Source of the DNA: Halichondria panicea
Lineage: Eukaryota; Porifera; Demospongiae; Suberitida; Halichondriidae
NCBI RefSeq assembly: GCF_963675165.1
Contig: NC_087389.1
Span: forward strand, 406,001 to 470,000
Length of the DNA stretch: 64,000 nucleotides
Reading direction: 5' to 3'
A program made the translations under genes and the position numbers. Within the stretch, counting starts at the first letter, position 1. Every line of letters starts with the position of its first letter. The notes beneath the pieces were generated by a model. The model was given only the letters and a program-made list of their open reading frames with translations. It was not told where the DNA came from and made no database searches. Shown piece after piece: positions 25,382 through 37,374 of this stretch.

Positions 25382-28300
25382 TTAGATTTGCTTGGCAAAG
25401 CTCCTCTTGATCTTCATCTGTGTCTTCTGCACATTCTCTTTGGCTGACGACCACTTCTCAGGGCGAACACGGAAATAGATGACCAGTAGTAGTGCAATTA
25501 TAGCTACGAGGAGAATCACCACGATGGCGACCGGAATACCCACCACAAGACCGTACTGGAGTGGAGTAGAAACCACAAAGTAACCACCGCTGTCTGTCTG
25601 TGCTACAGCCCGTCCGTCAACGATCTCAGTCTCTAGTGGCTCAAACACCCAGAAGTTATTTTCATTAGCTTGCAAGATAACAGCACTCGTTGTTGTAGGA
25701 TCGTCCAGATCAATACCCACTGTTGCCATCATACTACGGGAGGTCTGAGGAAGTTGTCCGGTTGGGTCGATCTTCTTGATCCCACTGGCCTGGTTTTCGG
25801 GTAGGTTAACTTCCATGTCGTCACCACCAGCTAGACGCTGAATGTCAGCTATTGCAATATCGGGGCTAGCAATGTCTGTGACACGGAACTCTACGGCCTG
25901 GCTCAGTGTACCCAGAGGAACAGTAAGTGTTGTTCTATGAGGAGAAAGAGAGAGAGAGGCATATAATCATAAAGTACAGAGTACACAACAATACAGCACA
26001 CTGTATCACATGTACAGTAACAGTTCTCATGACGATCAGATAATTATGTAGAAAATGCAGTCAGTTAATCAACTTACTGTGGTGTTTCCACGACACCGCC
26101 TGGCCAGCCGATTCTCTTGAGAGATAGTGGGTCGGTCTGTGCAATGATCTTGCCCTTCTGTCCTCTGTTGGTGAAGTTGTTGTTCCTCGTGCACATGTAG
26201 TAGTAGGTTCCCTTCATAGTGATCTTACGGGGACCAAGGTCAAAGTACGTTCCAGCATCATCCAACTCAGACATCTCTCCTCCGTATTGTTCTGCAGATA
26301 ATGAACTTAGTAACTTCCTGAACACTCAATATACTTCCACACAAAGTTCTATTATCCAATATTGGGCATATACTCCCACTTACTTGTTTCCAGAGTGGCC
26401 AGTGCCTGTCTGTCTGCACGAGAGAGACCGAGGAAAGAGGTGTTAGTAGTGTCGAGGTCCTCTGGGTAGCTATTGCCCCAGTGACCGAACGTGTCAGTCT
26501 TGACCATCCCCTCAGCGTAGTTCTGTGCATGGAGGAGCACCACGTTGCTCCTGTCTGTACCGGCCCTTCCCTGTCCATCGTTGTTGTTGGGGTTGGTGTT
26601 GGAACCTGTCCATCTGCAAGCAACATAAAATAAAGTTGAATACTGCCCAAGATGTCGTACAGTCAAGACACTATACATGCATGGAAAATATATACTCACT
26701 GGAAATGAACGCAGTCACCGACGGCAGCCACAAGTCTATTGGGCACAAAGTCATACTCCACTCCAGGATACACTTGAACAATATTTCCACGCTTTCCACG
26801 GACATTGAGGTTATGGATGGTTGGACACTCACTGCTTAGCTCTTCTGATTGAGATCTGATGGCAAAGGAGTGACCTCTGTGTTTGTGTATGTGTGTGTGG
26901 GGTGGGGGTTAAATGTGGTGTATGTTTGTGCATGTGATGAGATGATTTAGGCATAATTATGATCTAACAATCACTAGTTATGTAAAATACAAAAAGGACA
27001 CAATAAAACTTGTATGATATAAATTAGGAATTTCATGACACCCCATATTTGAGACAGATAAAGAGATGATGATATTAATATGGGAATGTGCCACCTAACA
27101 CCAGCTGTCTAACTACCAGTCTGAAGTCTAGCTGCTATAGAGGTCAACTGCTGTTAGGCATGGTCATATTAGGCATGAGAGGAACGTGGTTGTGTTCCAC
27201 AAGTATTCATGACCTAGTGGGGGGTACAATGACTCACGTTATCTAACAAGATTCATGCATCATGTGAGCCAGCTTATTATCTAACAAGATTCATGCATCA
27301 TGTGAGCCAGCTTATTATCTAACAAGATTCATGCATCATGTGAGCGGCTGGTGGAATTATGATAAGTTATGCAATACAAATGAGATTAAAGCCTGACCAT
27401 ATAAGGTAATGAAATTGCATCACACCTCAGAGTGCAGACAAAAAACATCAAGCTACTTTTAATTACCAGCTTAGAGATTTATCCAATCTACACGCATTTT
27501 CACACAGGCTATTACAATTAACACACCTGTCTTGGAAGGTCCTGCCAAACTGGTTGGTGTTGATGGCTAGCTGGAGTCCAAAGTTGTTGTTGCCAGGGCT
27601 GTCTGGGAAGATCTTCACCACTGGGTTCTGCCGGAACACGTAGCCTCTCTGTAGATGTACACAAAACACTCTTACATACTGAAACTACAAACACAGACAA
27701 CCATGCGCGTAGCTATTATTATAGCATATACGTATGAGGAAACCTCGTAACAAAATGAAAGCAAGACATGCATATACAAATTCCCACAAAACAGAATGCA
27801 GTGTTTTCACTGACCTCCTTAGCTTCGTCAAAACTAAAGTTGAATCGCTCATACACTGAGGGTATAGGAGAGATTCGTCTTCTCTGAAGGTTGTCCTGGT
27901 TTCCATTGTAGACTTGCTCGTTGCGAGAGGCTTGCTCTGCACTCACGCCCTCCCAAGCTTCATAGTCAGTGGTTGTGATGTTGTATCTATGGGGGGTAAT
28001 TGAAAAGGCTTACAATGTATATATATTATAGCGAGTGAAATTATAGGCTTGAAAACACATTTTGCTAGCCTGACCAATCAAACCTTCCCTCAACTTACCT
28101 AATCCTGATGGTGCAGTGCTCATGTGGGAGATTGGGGATAGTCCAGTTGTAATTAATGGGGAAGCCCCCTACAGTGTTACCAAGGTGATTGTCTCTGCTC
28201 CAGTGAGCCTCCACGCACTCTGGTGCTCCCACACTAGGGTCTGGAGTGAACTCTCGCCAGACACCAGTTGTTCCATTCTCAGTACCATCGTCATGCACTA

Positions 28301-29485
28301 TAGCCTGGGGGGAGACAACACAATCATCACAGCAAGTCAAAAATTGGAAATGAAATAAAATTGCTTTATAAAATTATTGTTTTTTCTCACCTCACACTCC
28401 TCTCGGGTGATGGGGATGATGAAGTTGTTGCCACGGTTTCTGTTGGCCATGTTGATGTAGTCGGTGGGGAGGACGCACGCAAAGCGTGACTTGACATTCT
28501 CAGACTCGGCCAGATAATAGGGACAGCGGGCCACATCCGTGGTGAAGATCACAATATCCTGCACACAGAGAAAGAAGCAGTTTGTAAGTTACCATACAAC
28601 AAGAGGCCTTTTGGTATAACTTTTATAGTCAGATTATGATTGAGCTTACCCTCCAAGGAGTGGGGTGCCAGTAAGGATAGTAGTCCCTCTCCTCAGGGCA
28701 CTCGTAACCACGTCTGTTCCCGTTGTTGTTCTGACGAGTGTACTCTGCCGTGTTGCCACGGAGATTTCGGTCGGCTGTGAAGAGGCCCATGTTACGACTC
28801 CTCAGTTCACAGTTGGTGTAGTAGTCAAAATCCTCGTGCATACCAAATTCAAGATCAGTGTTGCAATCGTAGTTATTACATCGGGTAGGGTTGTCAGGAA
28901 TGGTGCTAGTGGGTGGGTGGAGGGGAGGTTGATTAAAGCCCAACAATTATTATTCACAATTAATTAAGATTTCACATTAGTACATGTAAGACATTTTTAT
29001 TTCGAATTCCACCTACTATTGCAGAGATACTTACTTGGTTGATGATCCGTCCCTCAAACGATCGTCACACATGTACTGGATGATCTGCTCACAGTCGGCG
29101 TTCTGATCACCGCAAGTGTGCTGATTGGTCCACTCCAAGCTGAGGGTTGAGTTCTCGTAATAGTACACACTGCCCACATTGTAACCTCCTCTGTTGTTGT
29201 TCTGCGAGTCAAACAGTCGGTTCGCGTTGTTACGCTCTCTGTTGGCCTCATCTAGACGATTGTTGGAACCTCTGCAAAATAAACAGAGCAAAATGATTTA
29301 AAATTGCAGAGAATCTTCCCCAATTATCAGTTTTGCTGCACTACCCAAGACACGGAGTTTGCACCAAAGCTTACTAGACATAATGTGTATGTCTAGCTCT
29401 CACACACGTACCTAGGGTTGTGCAGGTAGATGTCGGCTTGGACAAAGGTGATGACCAAAGCCAGAGTTAGGATGGCTGCCTTCAT
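25382..29485 (-). CDS. DD3-3-like protein A, membrane-anchored
   Basis: Exons on the minus strand: 29412-29485, 29035-29271, 28650-28905, 28391-28558, 28099-28304, 27815-27986, 27527-27648, 26700-26876, 26384-26613, 26078-26291, 25382-25934; 802 residues. It has a signal peptide ([17 protein letters not shown]), then the family start [17 protein letters not shown], and the hallmark [19 protein letters not shown]. These are the signatures of proteins annotated as DD3-3-like after the Dictyostelium DD3-3 gene; the biochemical function is unknown. Further blocks include [30 protein letters not shown] and [18 protein letters not shown]. The last exon adds a transmembrane helix near residues 750-775 ([17 protein letters not shown]) and a short basic cytoplasmic tail. 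It is divergent from paralogue B. Confidence 0.8.
27241..27344. repeat. 38-bp tandem repeat, about 2.7 copies
   Basis: Units start at 27241, 27279 and 27317, each beginning ATCTAACAAGATTCATGCAT. The array lies inside an intron of DD3-3-like gene A (26877-27526). Confidence 0.9.
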
Positions 29486-29809
29486 TTTGTCTTGTCTCGT
29501 CTCTTTTCTGATAGAAGTTTTGCTTTGCAGGACTTTGTTTCTGTTTTCTAAGCCTCTCCGCAATAGCCTGATCTCGCAAGTGCAGGACGTTTTGTTCGCT
29601 GCAAAATGTTGAAGTTCAGCTCCAAATAAAGCAAGAATGTGGTCATGTGAATCCTCCCCCACACACCATAATCTGCCTTTGTTTGGACAAAACCAAGCTA
29701 AGTTTAGACTCCTCCCCTGCTGCAAAAGCACAAACTAAAGGATAAAATCTCTCCACGAAGCAAAAAAGCTCTGCATTTCTGAAGCTCCAATCCAAGAGAA
29801 GTGTTGAAG
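29486..29809. promoter_or_regulatory. Divergent promoter region of the two DD3-3-like genes
   Basis: The start codons of paralogues A (29485, minus) and B (29810, plus) are 324 bp apart with nothing coding between them. Both flanks contain related words in opposite orientation, for example TTCAGCTCCAA near 29614 and GAAGCTCCAATCC near 29780, and CTCCCC words near 29653 and 29711. Shared regulation is likely from arrangement only; no TATA box is convincing. Confidence 0.5.
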
Positions 29810-32800
29810 ATGACAGTAGGACTGCGACTTGCTTGTCTGCTCGGACTTGTTGCACTGGTTACCAGCGATGTGTACATGCACAACCCCAGAGGTAGCAACA
29901 ATAGGCTCAACGAGCGCTCAGCTAACAGGAACAATGCAAACAGGCTGTTTGACTCACAGGTACTAGATCTAGCAGCTAGCTAGCTAGCTTGAAATGTTCA
30001 TGTAGATCTTAATTAATTATTTTTAGTATGCATCACAATATAAAATCGTTGCCCTTCTCCAGAACAACAACAGAGGAGGTTATAATGCAGGGGACCAGGA
30101 AACTGGAGCGTTTAATTCAGAGGACGAAATCTATTACATGGTGAGCCTTTCTAGTTAAGTTCTAGTTCTTGCAGCGAATATTCTTTCGTTGGATGAAGCC
30201 ACAATAATGTGTTATGCTAATTAATCAATTTCCACCTGCTCCACAGAAATACTTCCAGAGTGGCCCTGAGGCTGAGACCCAGCTCACAATCGAGTGGACC
30301 AATCAGCACGGTTGTGGTGGCAACGAGGACACCGATACTCACAAGCTCAACTGTAACCTCGTCATTCAGTACATGGTACAGGACTACGAAGACTTTGGGT
30401 CCACTCAAACCCGTAAGTTGGGAGCACCCCCCCCCCCAATCAGTGCACACACTCACAAACTTATACCTACCCCCCCCCCCACATACAGCACCCACTGATT
30501 CAGAGGAAATAGCAACAAAGATGCGAAATGGAGCCAATACTGGGACACAAAATCACCAGAGACCTCCCAATGGCGAGACTTATGCTGCATATATGAACAG
30601 AAGGAACGACAATGTACAGGCTAACCGAGGTCTGCACGAGAGTCACAGCTACTATGACGACTGCACCAGAAGGGACAGGAATGAAGGTAATGGTGTTATC
30701 ATTGCAGCAATGCCTGATATCTTTGCATTTCATTATACTGATGACATGATGTAATGGCCTTCTCCGTTAGTTACATAGAAGGGCGAAGGTGGAAGTTGCT
30801 AAGAACTTGTGAAATATCCTTATTTAGTAATTCATACTTACCTAAACCCATGCTGACCCTCAACCTTAACCATTACTGACCTAAACCCATGCACAAGTGA
30901 CCCTCAACCTTAACCATTACTTACCTAAACCCATGCTGACCCTCAACCTTAACCATATAAGTACTTGGTGCTGACCTGTATATACCTGTGAATATTAGAT
31001 AGACTGTCACGTTGGTTGTGCATGGGGGAGTGACCCTCGGGCTATTCCGTTCAAATAATATTCATGTTGCAAATGATCCCATGGTTCAATATAATTATTC
31101 ATATGCGAACAAGCTGTCACAGTCAGCTAAACTGTCTTGCAACTTTTGCATGCAACATTCATCCACCAAAAACTGTTGTGCAATCTTTCTTGCAACATTA
31201 ATTTTGCTGCCTACTAGTTTTCAACAATGCATACGATTATGCATTCTGATGCGTTTTTCACAACACTCCCCCTGTGTTATTTGTATAGTTGTCAATGTCA
31301 GCTCTTATTTTCGTGCAGGTCTGTTCACAGCCGATCAGAATCTCCGTGGTGACTCAGCCAAGTTCACTCGCCAGAACCCCAACGGGAACAGACGTGGTTA
31401 CGAGTGCCCTGAGGAGAGGGACTACTATCCTTACTGGCATCCCACTCCTTGGAGGGTGAGCACTGGCACACACATACCATGATGTGATTGTTTCGCACGT
31501 GTGCTCTAGTAACATTGTATGATGCAGCTATGCATAAACTTTGCCAGTGAAGTGTGATACGATTATGACATCATTATTATGAATGATCCGATTATGACAT
31601 CATTATTATGAATGACCATTTCTCCACAGGACATTGCTGTTCTCAGTGACAATGTGTCGCTGTGTGAGAGCTTCTATCAGAAGGAGAGCTTCAACGTTGC
31701 CCCCAAGCAGATCTGCAAGGAGAGGTACCCCACTGGTGAGGTCAAAGGTCACTCCGATTTCAATAACCAGGCAGATTGTGAAGCAGACAACGCAGGTACG
31801 TGCGTCTGTTTGTACCATGTTCATCAGAGGCACTACTTTGTTAGGCCTCAGTGCACATACTCTTTCAGACATGATAATCTTTATCTTTAAGACTCTTGAT
31901 AGTGTTTTAATCATACCTACCACTTGCAGATCCAGATGTAGAGAGGATATGGTTCACTGAATATGCCTACATCGACATCGATACACCTACGAATCAAGGT
32001 GCCTGTGACGCAAGGAACAGCACGGACGGCTACAGACGTGTGTGGGCGGCCCCATCATTTGGAGAGCCCTTCAGTTGTTTAGTACTCCCCAATGCACCCG
32101 ACTGTATGCAAGGTGGTTGGTCGCGAGACAATCACCTTGGTAACGGCAGAGACGGAGTAACTCTGAACTACACATGGACACTTCCTTACTTTCCAAGTGG
32201 AAGAAGCAAGATTGCCATTTTGAGACTGAGGTGAGCTGCTGTTTGGTGGTATAATTATAGTAGTTAATTATTGGCATAAGATAGTGCTGTTGGTAGTAAT
32301 GCCAGGTCTTCTGGTTTGGGAAAATGGAGGTAAAGTTGATTGTGAGCTGCTAATGTTTGTGACTGTACCCCATCACCTCTATATTGAGACTGATGTTGGC
32401 CTTAATCAAGACACGTGTTTTCTATATAAGGACGGCTATTAATCAGCATACATACATATGCAGACAGGGTTTTCATCCATTAGCATTGCAGGACATGGTT
32501 TGCATCTCACTAAGTGTATGTTTCCTATCCCATTGAAGATCTGAATAGATAGAACAGGAACACGTACAGCAATCAGTTTAAGAAATGTGCATACATACAT
32601 TCTCAGTAATGGTTAGGCATGCAAGCCCCTTAGTTATCACTTTTTGGACAACCAAGAGTAGATAAGAGTAAGAGTATTGAACTCCTGTAGTAATCGTGGA
32701 AACCCGCTATCCACTCTTGCTATAACATACGTTGTCATTGTTGTGGTTGAATTAGCATCCTAGCTACTGCTGTGTAATAATAATATAATGAGCTCAGAAA

Positions 32801-34411
32801 GACTGGCTTCTGTGTTTTCACCTCCCACGGTACAATTTGGCTGGTGTGGTGCTCAGTTTCTGTGACTGATGGCTTCTGTAGTATCATCTCACTCCTAGCT
32901 AATGTTTTATTGGTATCCTGGTATCCTGATATGGGAACTTGATCGCTTGCTTTCTTTCTGATCATGAGACAATGAAATATTATCCTTATTTTTATTCCAG
33001 GGAGGTGTGCAAACATGCCCCATAATAGGTTTGAGTTACTCCCTCTGTGATTAGCATTAGAACAGCTTCTGTTGTCCCGCATTCCTCAGAGCACCTGGGT
33101 GTGTGGGATGTCACATATTGTTAGCAGATCCTGGGAATAAACAATCCTCAGGGCATATTAGGAGGGTGGACCAGGTGGTCAATTATGCCATCTAATTAAC
33201 TGTCACAGCCACCCAGAACACTGACCTAATAAAGTAGCAAGTCAGTTTTATTGTCATGATTATATTCCTGCAGGTACAACATCTCCACTGACGACTATCA
33301 GCCGTGGGTCACTGACGCCAGCTTCAACCAGCAACTGTAAGTAAATGGAAAGGTTCCATATGCTTTTTGATAAATTATGTTAGCTTAAGCTGTGGCAAGT
33401 ATGATATCTTCACTGTTTACACTCTGTAATGACTTCCACAGTGGTGCTGGAATTCTCTCCCCTGTGGAGCAAAACCCCAATGTTGACATCAGCTCTACCA
33501 CTAACAAACCTCTTCGTCTGGCCATCAACACCGCTCAATTTGGTCGTACCTTCCAAGACCGCACCCACGTCATGGAGCTCCGCCCTCGCAGTGCCCTCGG
33601 AAACGCTGATGCCGAAGCTTGCACCATCCATAACCTCAATGTCCGTGGAAAGCGTGGGAACATTGTCCAAACATATCCTGCCGTGGAGTACGACTTTGTG
33701 CCCAATAGACTGACCATCAACCAGGACGAGTGTATCCACTTCCAGTGGACAGGGTCCAATACACACAACAACGGAGCCCCTGGCGGTGACGGACAGACTG
33801 GTGACGCTGGCGAGGGAACTGGAGGTCAGTATTATATCAGATACAGTTGTAATGTACTGCAATGGATATACGTACACAATTGTGTGAGTATACCGGTTTA
33901 CATTGCTAGTGTCTGTGTCTGTTTGAAAGGCTGTTACATACTAGGTTGCTCACTGTGCTTCATGTACTAGTATAATTATAATGATTATACTCCTCTCACT
34001 CTCTACAACTACACAGGTACTGACAGGACCAACATTGTTGAGATCCCTGACGCTAACAGCAGCTACCCCATCCCCGTTGGCCAATCCCTTGGCATGTTCG
34101 GTGCTGCTGAGCTGCTCTATGCCCCCCCGGGTGTTACAGTCCAAAACCCGGCTTCTGATGTGGCTGTTCAGGCTATTGACAAAGCTGCATACTTTGGTAG
34201 CATTGGGTACTATTCCTGCTTTTATAGAACAACATGTGGAGCCAATTCTGTGGAGGATAAGGACCAAATGAATCAGCTCCTCAACAATGCTCCAGCTTCA
34301 TTCGAAGGTGCCGTCTTGAGGTACAGGCAGAGAGCAAACTACCATTACATGTGCTCTAGGAACAACAATTTCACAAACCGCAGTCAAAAAGGACAGCTCA
34401 CTGTAAAATAA
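29810..34411 (+). CDS. DD3-3-like protein B, secreted form
   Basis: Exons 29810-29959, 30063-30140, 30247-30412, 30489-30686, 31319-31455, 31630-31795, 31930-32230, 33274-33336, 33442-33824, 34017-34411; 678 residues. It has a signal peptide ([15 protein letters not shown]), [20 protein letters not shown], an extra segment rich in [15 protein letters not shown], and the hallmark [19 protein letters not shown]. Later blocks match paralogue [31 protein letters not shown] and [18 protein letters not shown]. It stops directly after the last shared block, so it lacks the transmembrane tail of A and should be fully secreted. Start ATG 29810 gives the signal peptide. The paralogues differ widely in sequence while sharing block order, so the duplication is old. 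Confidence 0.8.
30830..30958. repeat. Imperfect tandem repeat, three copies
   Basis: Three copies of a unit of about 40-46 bp containing CCTAAACCCATG and CCCTCAACCTTAACCAT lie in an intron of DD3-3-like gene B (30687-31318). The middle copy differs by CACAAG insertion. Confidence 0.85.
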
Positions 34412-34540
34412 ACTCTAGGACTGTGCATGTACGTACTTATGTGGTTTTGTTTTGTTTTGGTATGTAATTATTTATTGTTTCAGTGTCTCTGTTTTTAGTT
34501 CATTGAGTAAGATAATTCATTCCAAAAAATAATATGATAA

Positions 34541-34693
34541 CATGTATACAACTGTATGCATGTGTGCAATGGCCAGTTCATTTTTTGTACTGGCTGTGAA
34601 GATCTTTTTCTGTTTGGTGATTTTTAGTTTGGGCCTGCAAGTTGCTGGATTTCAACTTGAGGTCTGTTGGCTGTTTGTTTCTGTAACTCTCCT
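34541..34693 (+). repeat. 153-bp segment downstream of DD3-3-like gene B (inverted copy of 25158-25310)
   Basis: This starts CATGTATACAACTGTATGCA and lies 129 bp past the stop of gene B. It matches the segment behind gene A almost base for base in opposite genomic orientation, so the two DD3-3 genes are bracketed by it. Beyond CTCTCCT the two copies diverge into different pyrimidine-rich tails. Confidence 0.85.
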
Positions 34694-34813
34694 GATTTCA
34701 TCCCGTTATTTTTTTTTTCAATCTTAACTGTTTAAAAATGAGCACTTCAAATGAAAATGTCAAACATGATTGTAGTATGGAAACTAAACGTAGTAAATAC
34801 ATAGCTAGCTATA

Positions 34814-37374
34814 TTAATGTTCTGTGGGACACCTCAGTCCCTTGAAATCAGTCTTTCGAACTAGCACCAAAATCTTTTCTTGCAGTGAAATTTTGACAGG
34901 TGGAAAATGGTGTGTGTTAATTGAGAGTCCCGAGAATCCCTCCACTGATAACAAGACCTCATGTGTATCCTTGTAGTGGGTGTGGTCAGGGGCGGATATC
35001 AGGAGGAACGTGAACGAGGCCATCTCCGTTGAGTTTGCCTCCAGACCCTCCAATTTAGAGTAGCTGTAGAGGGGAGTGTGTGTGTGTGTGCAGAGTAAAC
35101 ATGTTGTCAACACAATGCATGAGTGATCAGAGTGTTTACGGTAGCTAGGGTGGTGTGCTTTAAGTACCTACACTTCCACTTATAGTTTGAGTAATTCAAA
35201 GGGCATGTTATGAGCACCTAAACTTAGCCATCAAAACAGGCCAAGGTTACAATCTTTTTCAATCACTGATCCAATAGACCTAGTAACCCTGGGATCTCAC
35301 TCACTTCCAGTTTGGTTCCAACTCCCCAAATCTCGACACTCCAGTCATCGCTGCCTCTACTCCAATATGAACTTTGATATCTCCACTACCAGTCCGGTCG
35401 GCCATGAGCTCGTGCAGTCGTGTGAAGGCCACGCCTCCTGGGTAGTTATGCCGAGAGATGGCGAGTAGACAGAGGGAGGCCCCCAGACTCAGACAGAGAG
35501 TGGACAGTACCAGGAGGGGGGCAAAATGGGGAAGCTTGGACCGGTTGAGCCAACTGCAATGTGAAGGTGTTAAGGACACACATTATAGTCTGTGTATTGC
35601 TTAGTTACATGTAATAATGTACAGTAAATGAATACATGGAATACTTTCAGAGTAGAGTTCCGGTGGTCTAAATTCACAATTAATTTGTTTGAAAGCTTAG
35701 AAGGAGCCCGTTCAGATGGCATGCTCAAATATCAAATTTGGGCATAATCAATTTTCGGAAAATACAATGGGATATAATTAGCCCACATGTGGTCTTTTAT
35801 CAAAAACAGGTCCAAACATCATCTGAAATGCCTATCTCAACAGAACTAACGTTATAGGCGTTCAAAGATGCTGTATTTAACGCTGGGTAGCTCAACTGAT
35901 GGTTTATGGGTATTATGTACAGGCTATACTTACATGTTAGCCATCCCCATGGCAATGACAAGATTGAGCAGAGGAATGGCATAGACGATGAATCTCAGTT
36001 CCTTGTGGGGGAGGAGTGAGTAGACCAGCACAAAGGTGAGGGCGGGAGCAGCAAGTGTGAGGGCCCTTCGTTTGTCTCGAATAATAGCCCAGGGGATAAA
36101 GAGGGAGGTGAAGAGGAGACAGCGAGGCAGGGCAGAGTAAAAGTACCAGAGAAATGGAAGTGTCTGGGAGGAGTCAGGGAGTCCGTATGTACATGTGTAT
36201 ACAATGTAGTTTCATACAGGATGCAATCTGCCTACATTATGTGCTATATTAGATTGAGGATACGCCCCACAGGTGGCTCTTGTTCTTGACTGTGTTGAAC
36301 CAGAGCACCTCCCCCTCTGGCCACACCCACCTCCTCCATAGCACTGAGTCCACCAGCACAGTCAGCGCTACAAGGAAGGGATAGTTTAGCAACAACTGTA
36401 TTATTGATACAAAATGCCTAAATGCGTACAAATCAATGGTGTAATAGGGACAAATGTTATATTTGCACATGTATACACAAGCGTGCCCACCTAGTAGAGG
36501 AACGGCAGCGGAGAGAGTGGTCATCACCGTCCTCCATACAGTCATACGTCCATTGAGCAGCTCCATGATAACTATGATACCAAGCAAGATGGAGAGCTCG
36601 AACCTAAACCACACAATGGCTGCTCCAGAGAGACAGATGAATAGTGTGTGCTGTCCTAGAAGCCAGCATCTGAAGCACAGCAGAGCTGCAGGGAAATACA
36701 AGAGTTGTAATAAGGTTGAGTGCACAAGCATACGGAATAATACTGACAACCTAGAAGAAGTTATTCATCAAGTATTACATGTTACACAACAGGTGATCTT
36801 ACCTAAGATGAGTGCAAATGTGTTGGGTAGAGGTCTTGAAGCATAGAATAAGAAATGGAACTGAGAGCAGGTGGTGAGGGTGAGGAAGATGGCCACTGGG
36901 CCACCAAGCTTCCTCTGAACAGCTCTTCTGAATAGTGCAAACGCACCACACACCATTCCTCCCAACACCGCACGAACTGCATGATGATGAATGCTATCAT
37001 TAATACATCAGGTATGTACGCGTGTACATGTGCACATGCCTAGTATCTGTGATGTGAACTTTGATCCGACGTTAGTGTGTTTGGCCAGGGTTACCATGGG
37101 AAACGAGAGTGCTGACAGAGCAAGTGGTCCGATAAAGGTCCGTGGAACAACTCCAGGGAATTCCAGATGATCATACTGCAGGAAAAATCATATACAACAT
37201 TTCATAAAATTTTCCCACAACTTTGGCTAGGTCTGTGCAATGGTAGAGGACATCATGAGTGGCCTGCAGGTTGAAGCTCTCCTCCACCTTGGTATAGGGA
37301 CAGAGGAGCAGGTAGAGCCAGCACACGGCTAGGGGAAGGAGGTCTAGAAGAGGAGATGGCAGGCTACCCATCAT
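34814..37374 (-). CDS. ALG12: Dol-P-Man:Man7GlcNAc2-PP-Dol alpha-1,6-mannosyltransferase
   Basis: Exons on the minus strand: 37222-37374, 37040-37175, 36803-36976, 36491-36685, 36264-36367, 35934-36163, 35305-35553, 34814-35063; 496 residues (human 488). ALG12 adds the eighth mannose to the lipid-linked N-glycan precursor in the ER lumen. The GT-C family luminal motif [16 protein letters not shown] is followed by [14 protein letters not shown]. Also seen are [38 protein letters not shown] and [14 protein letters not shown]. Many hydrophobic segments fit a multi-pass ER protein. The join of exons 2 and 3 needs a GC donor (CTAG|GCATGT) to give SQILVRAVLGG as in human. A GT donor 12 bases further on also keeps frame but inserts four residues. 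The start may be either of two adjacent Met codons (37374 or 37371). Confidence 0.92.

Noticed and set aside
34542-34727. Hydrophobic 61-residue frame behind DD3-3-like gene B, also present behind gene A, as a real gene
   Set aside because: The shared DNA is nearly identical regardless of codon position and the frames diverge at the C-terminus, so a conserved DNA repeat explains it better than a conserved protein.
36454-36846. Plus-strand frame of 130 residues
   Set aside because: It is antisense to ALG12 exons and introns; the ALG12 model accounts for the region.
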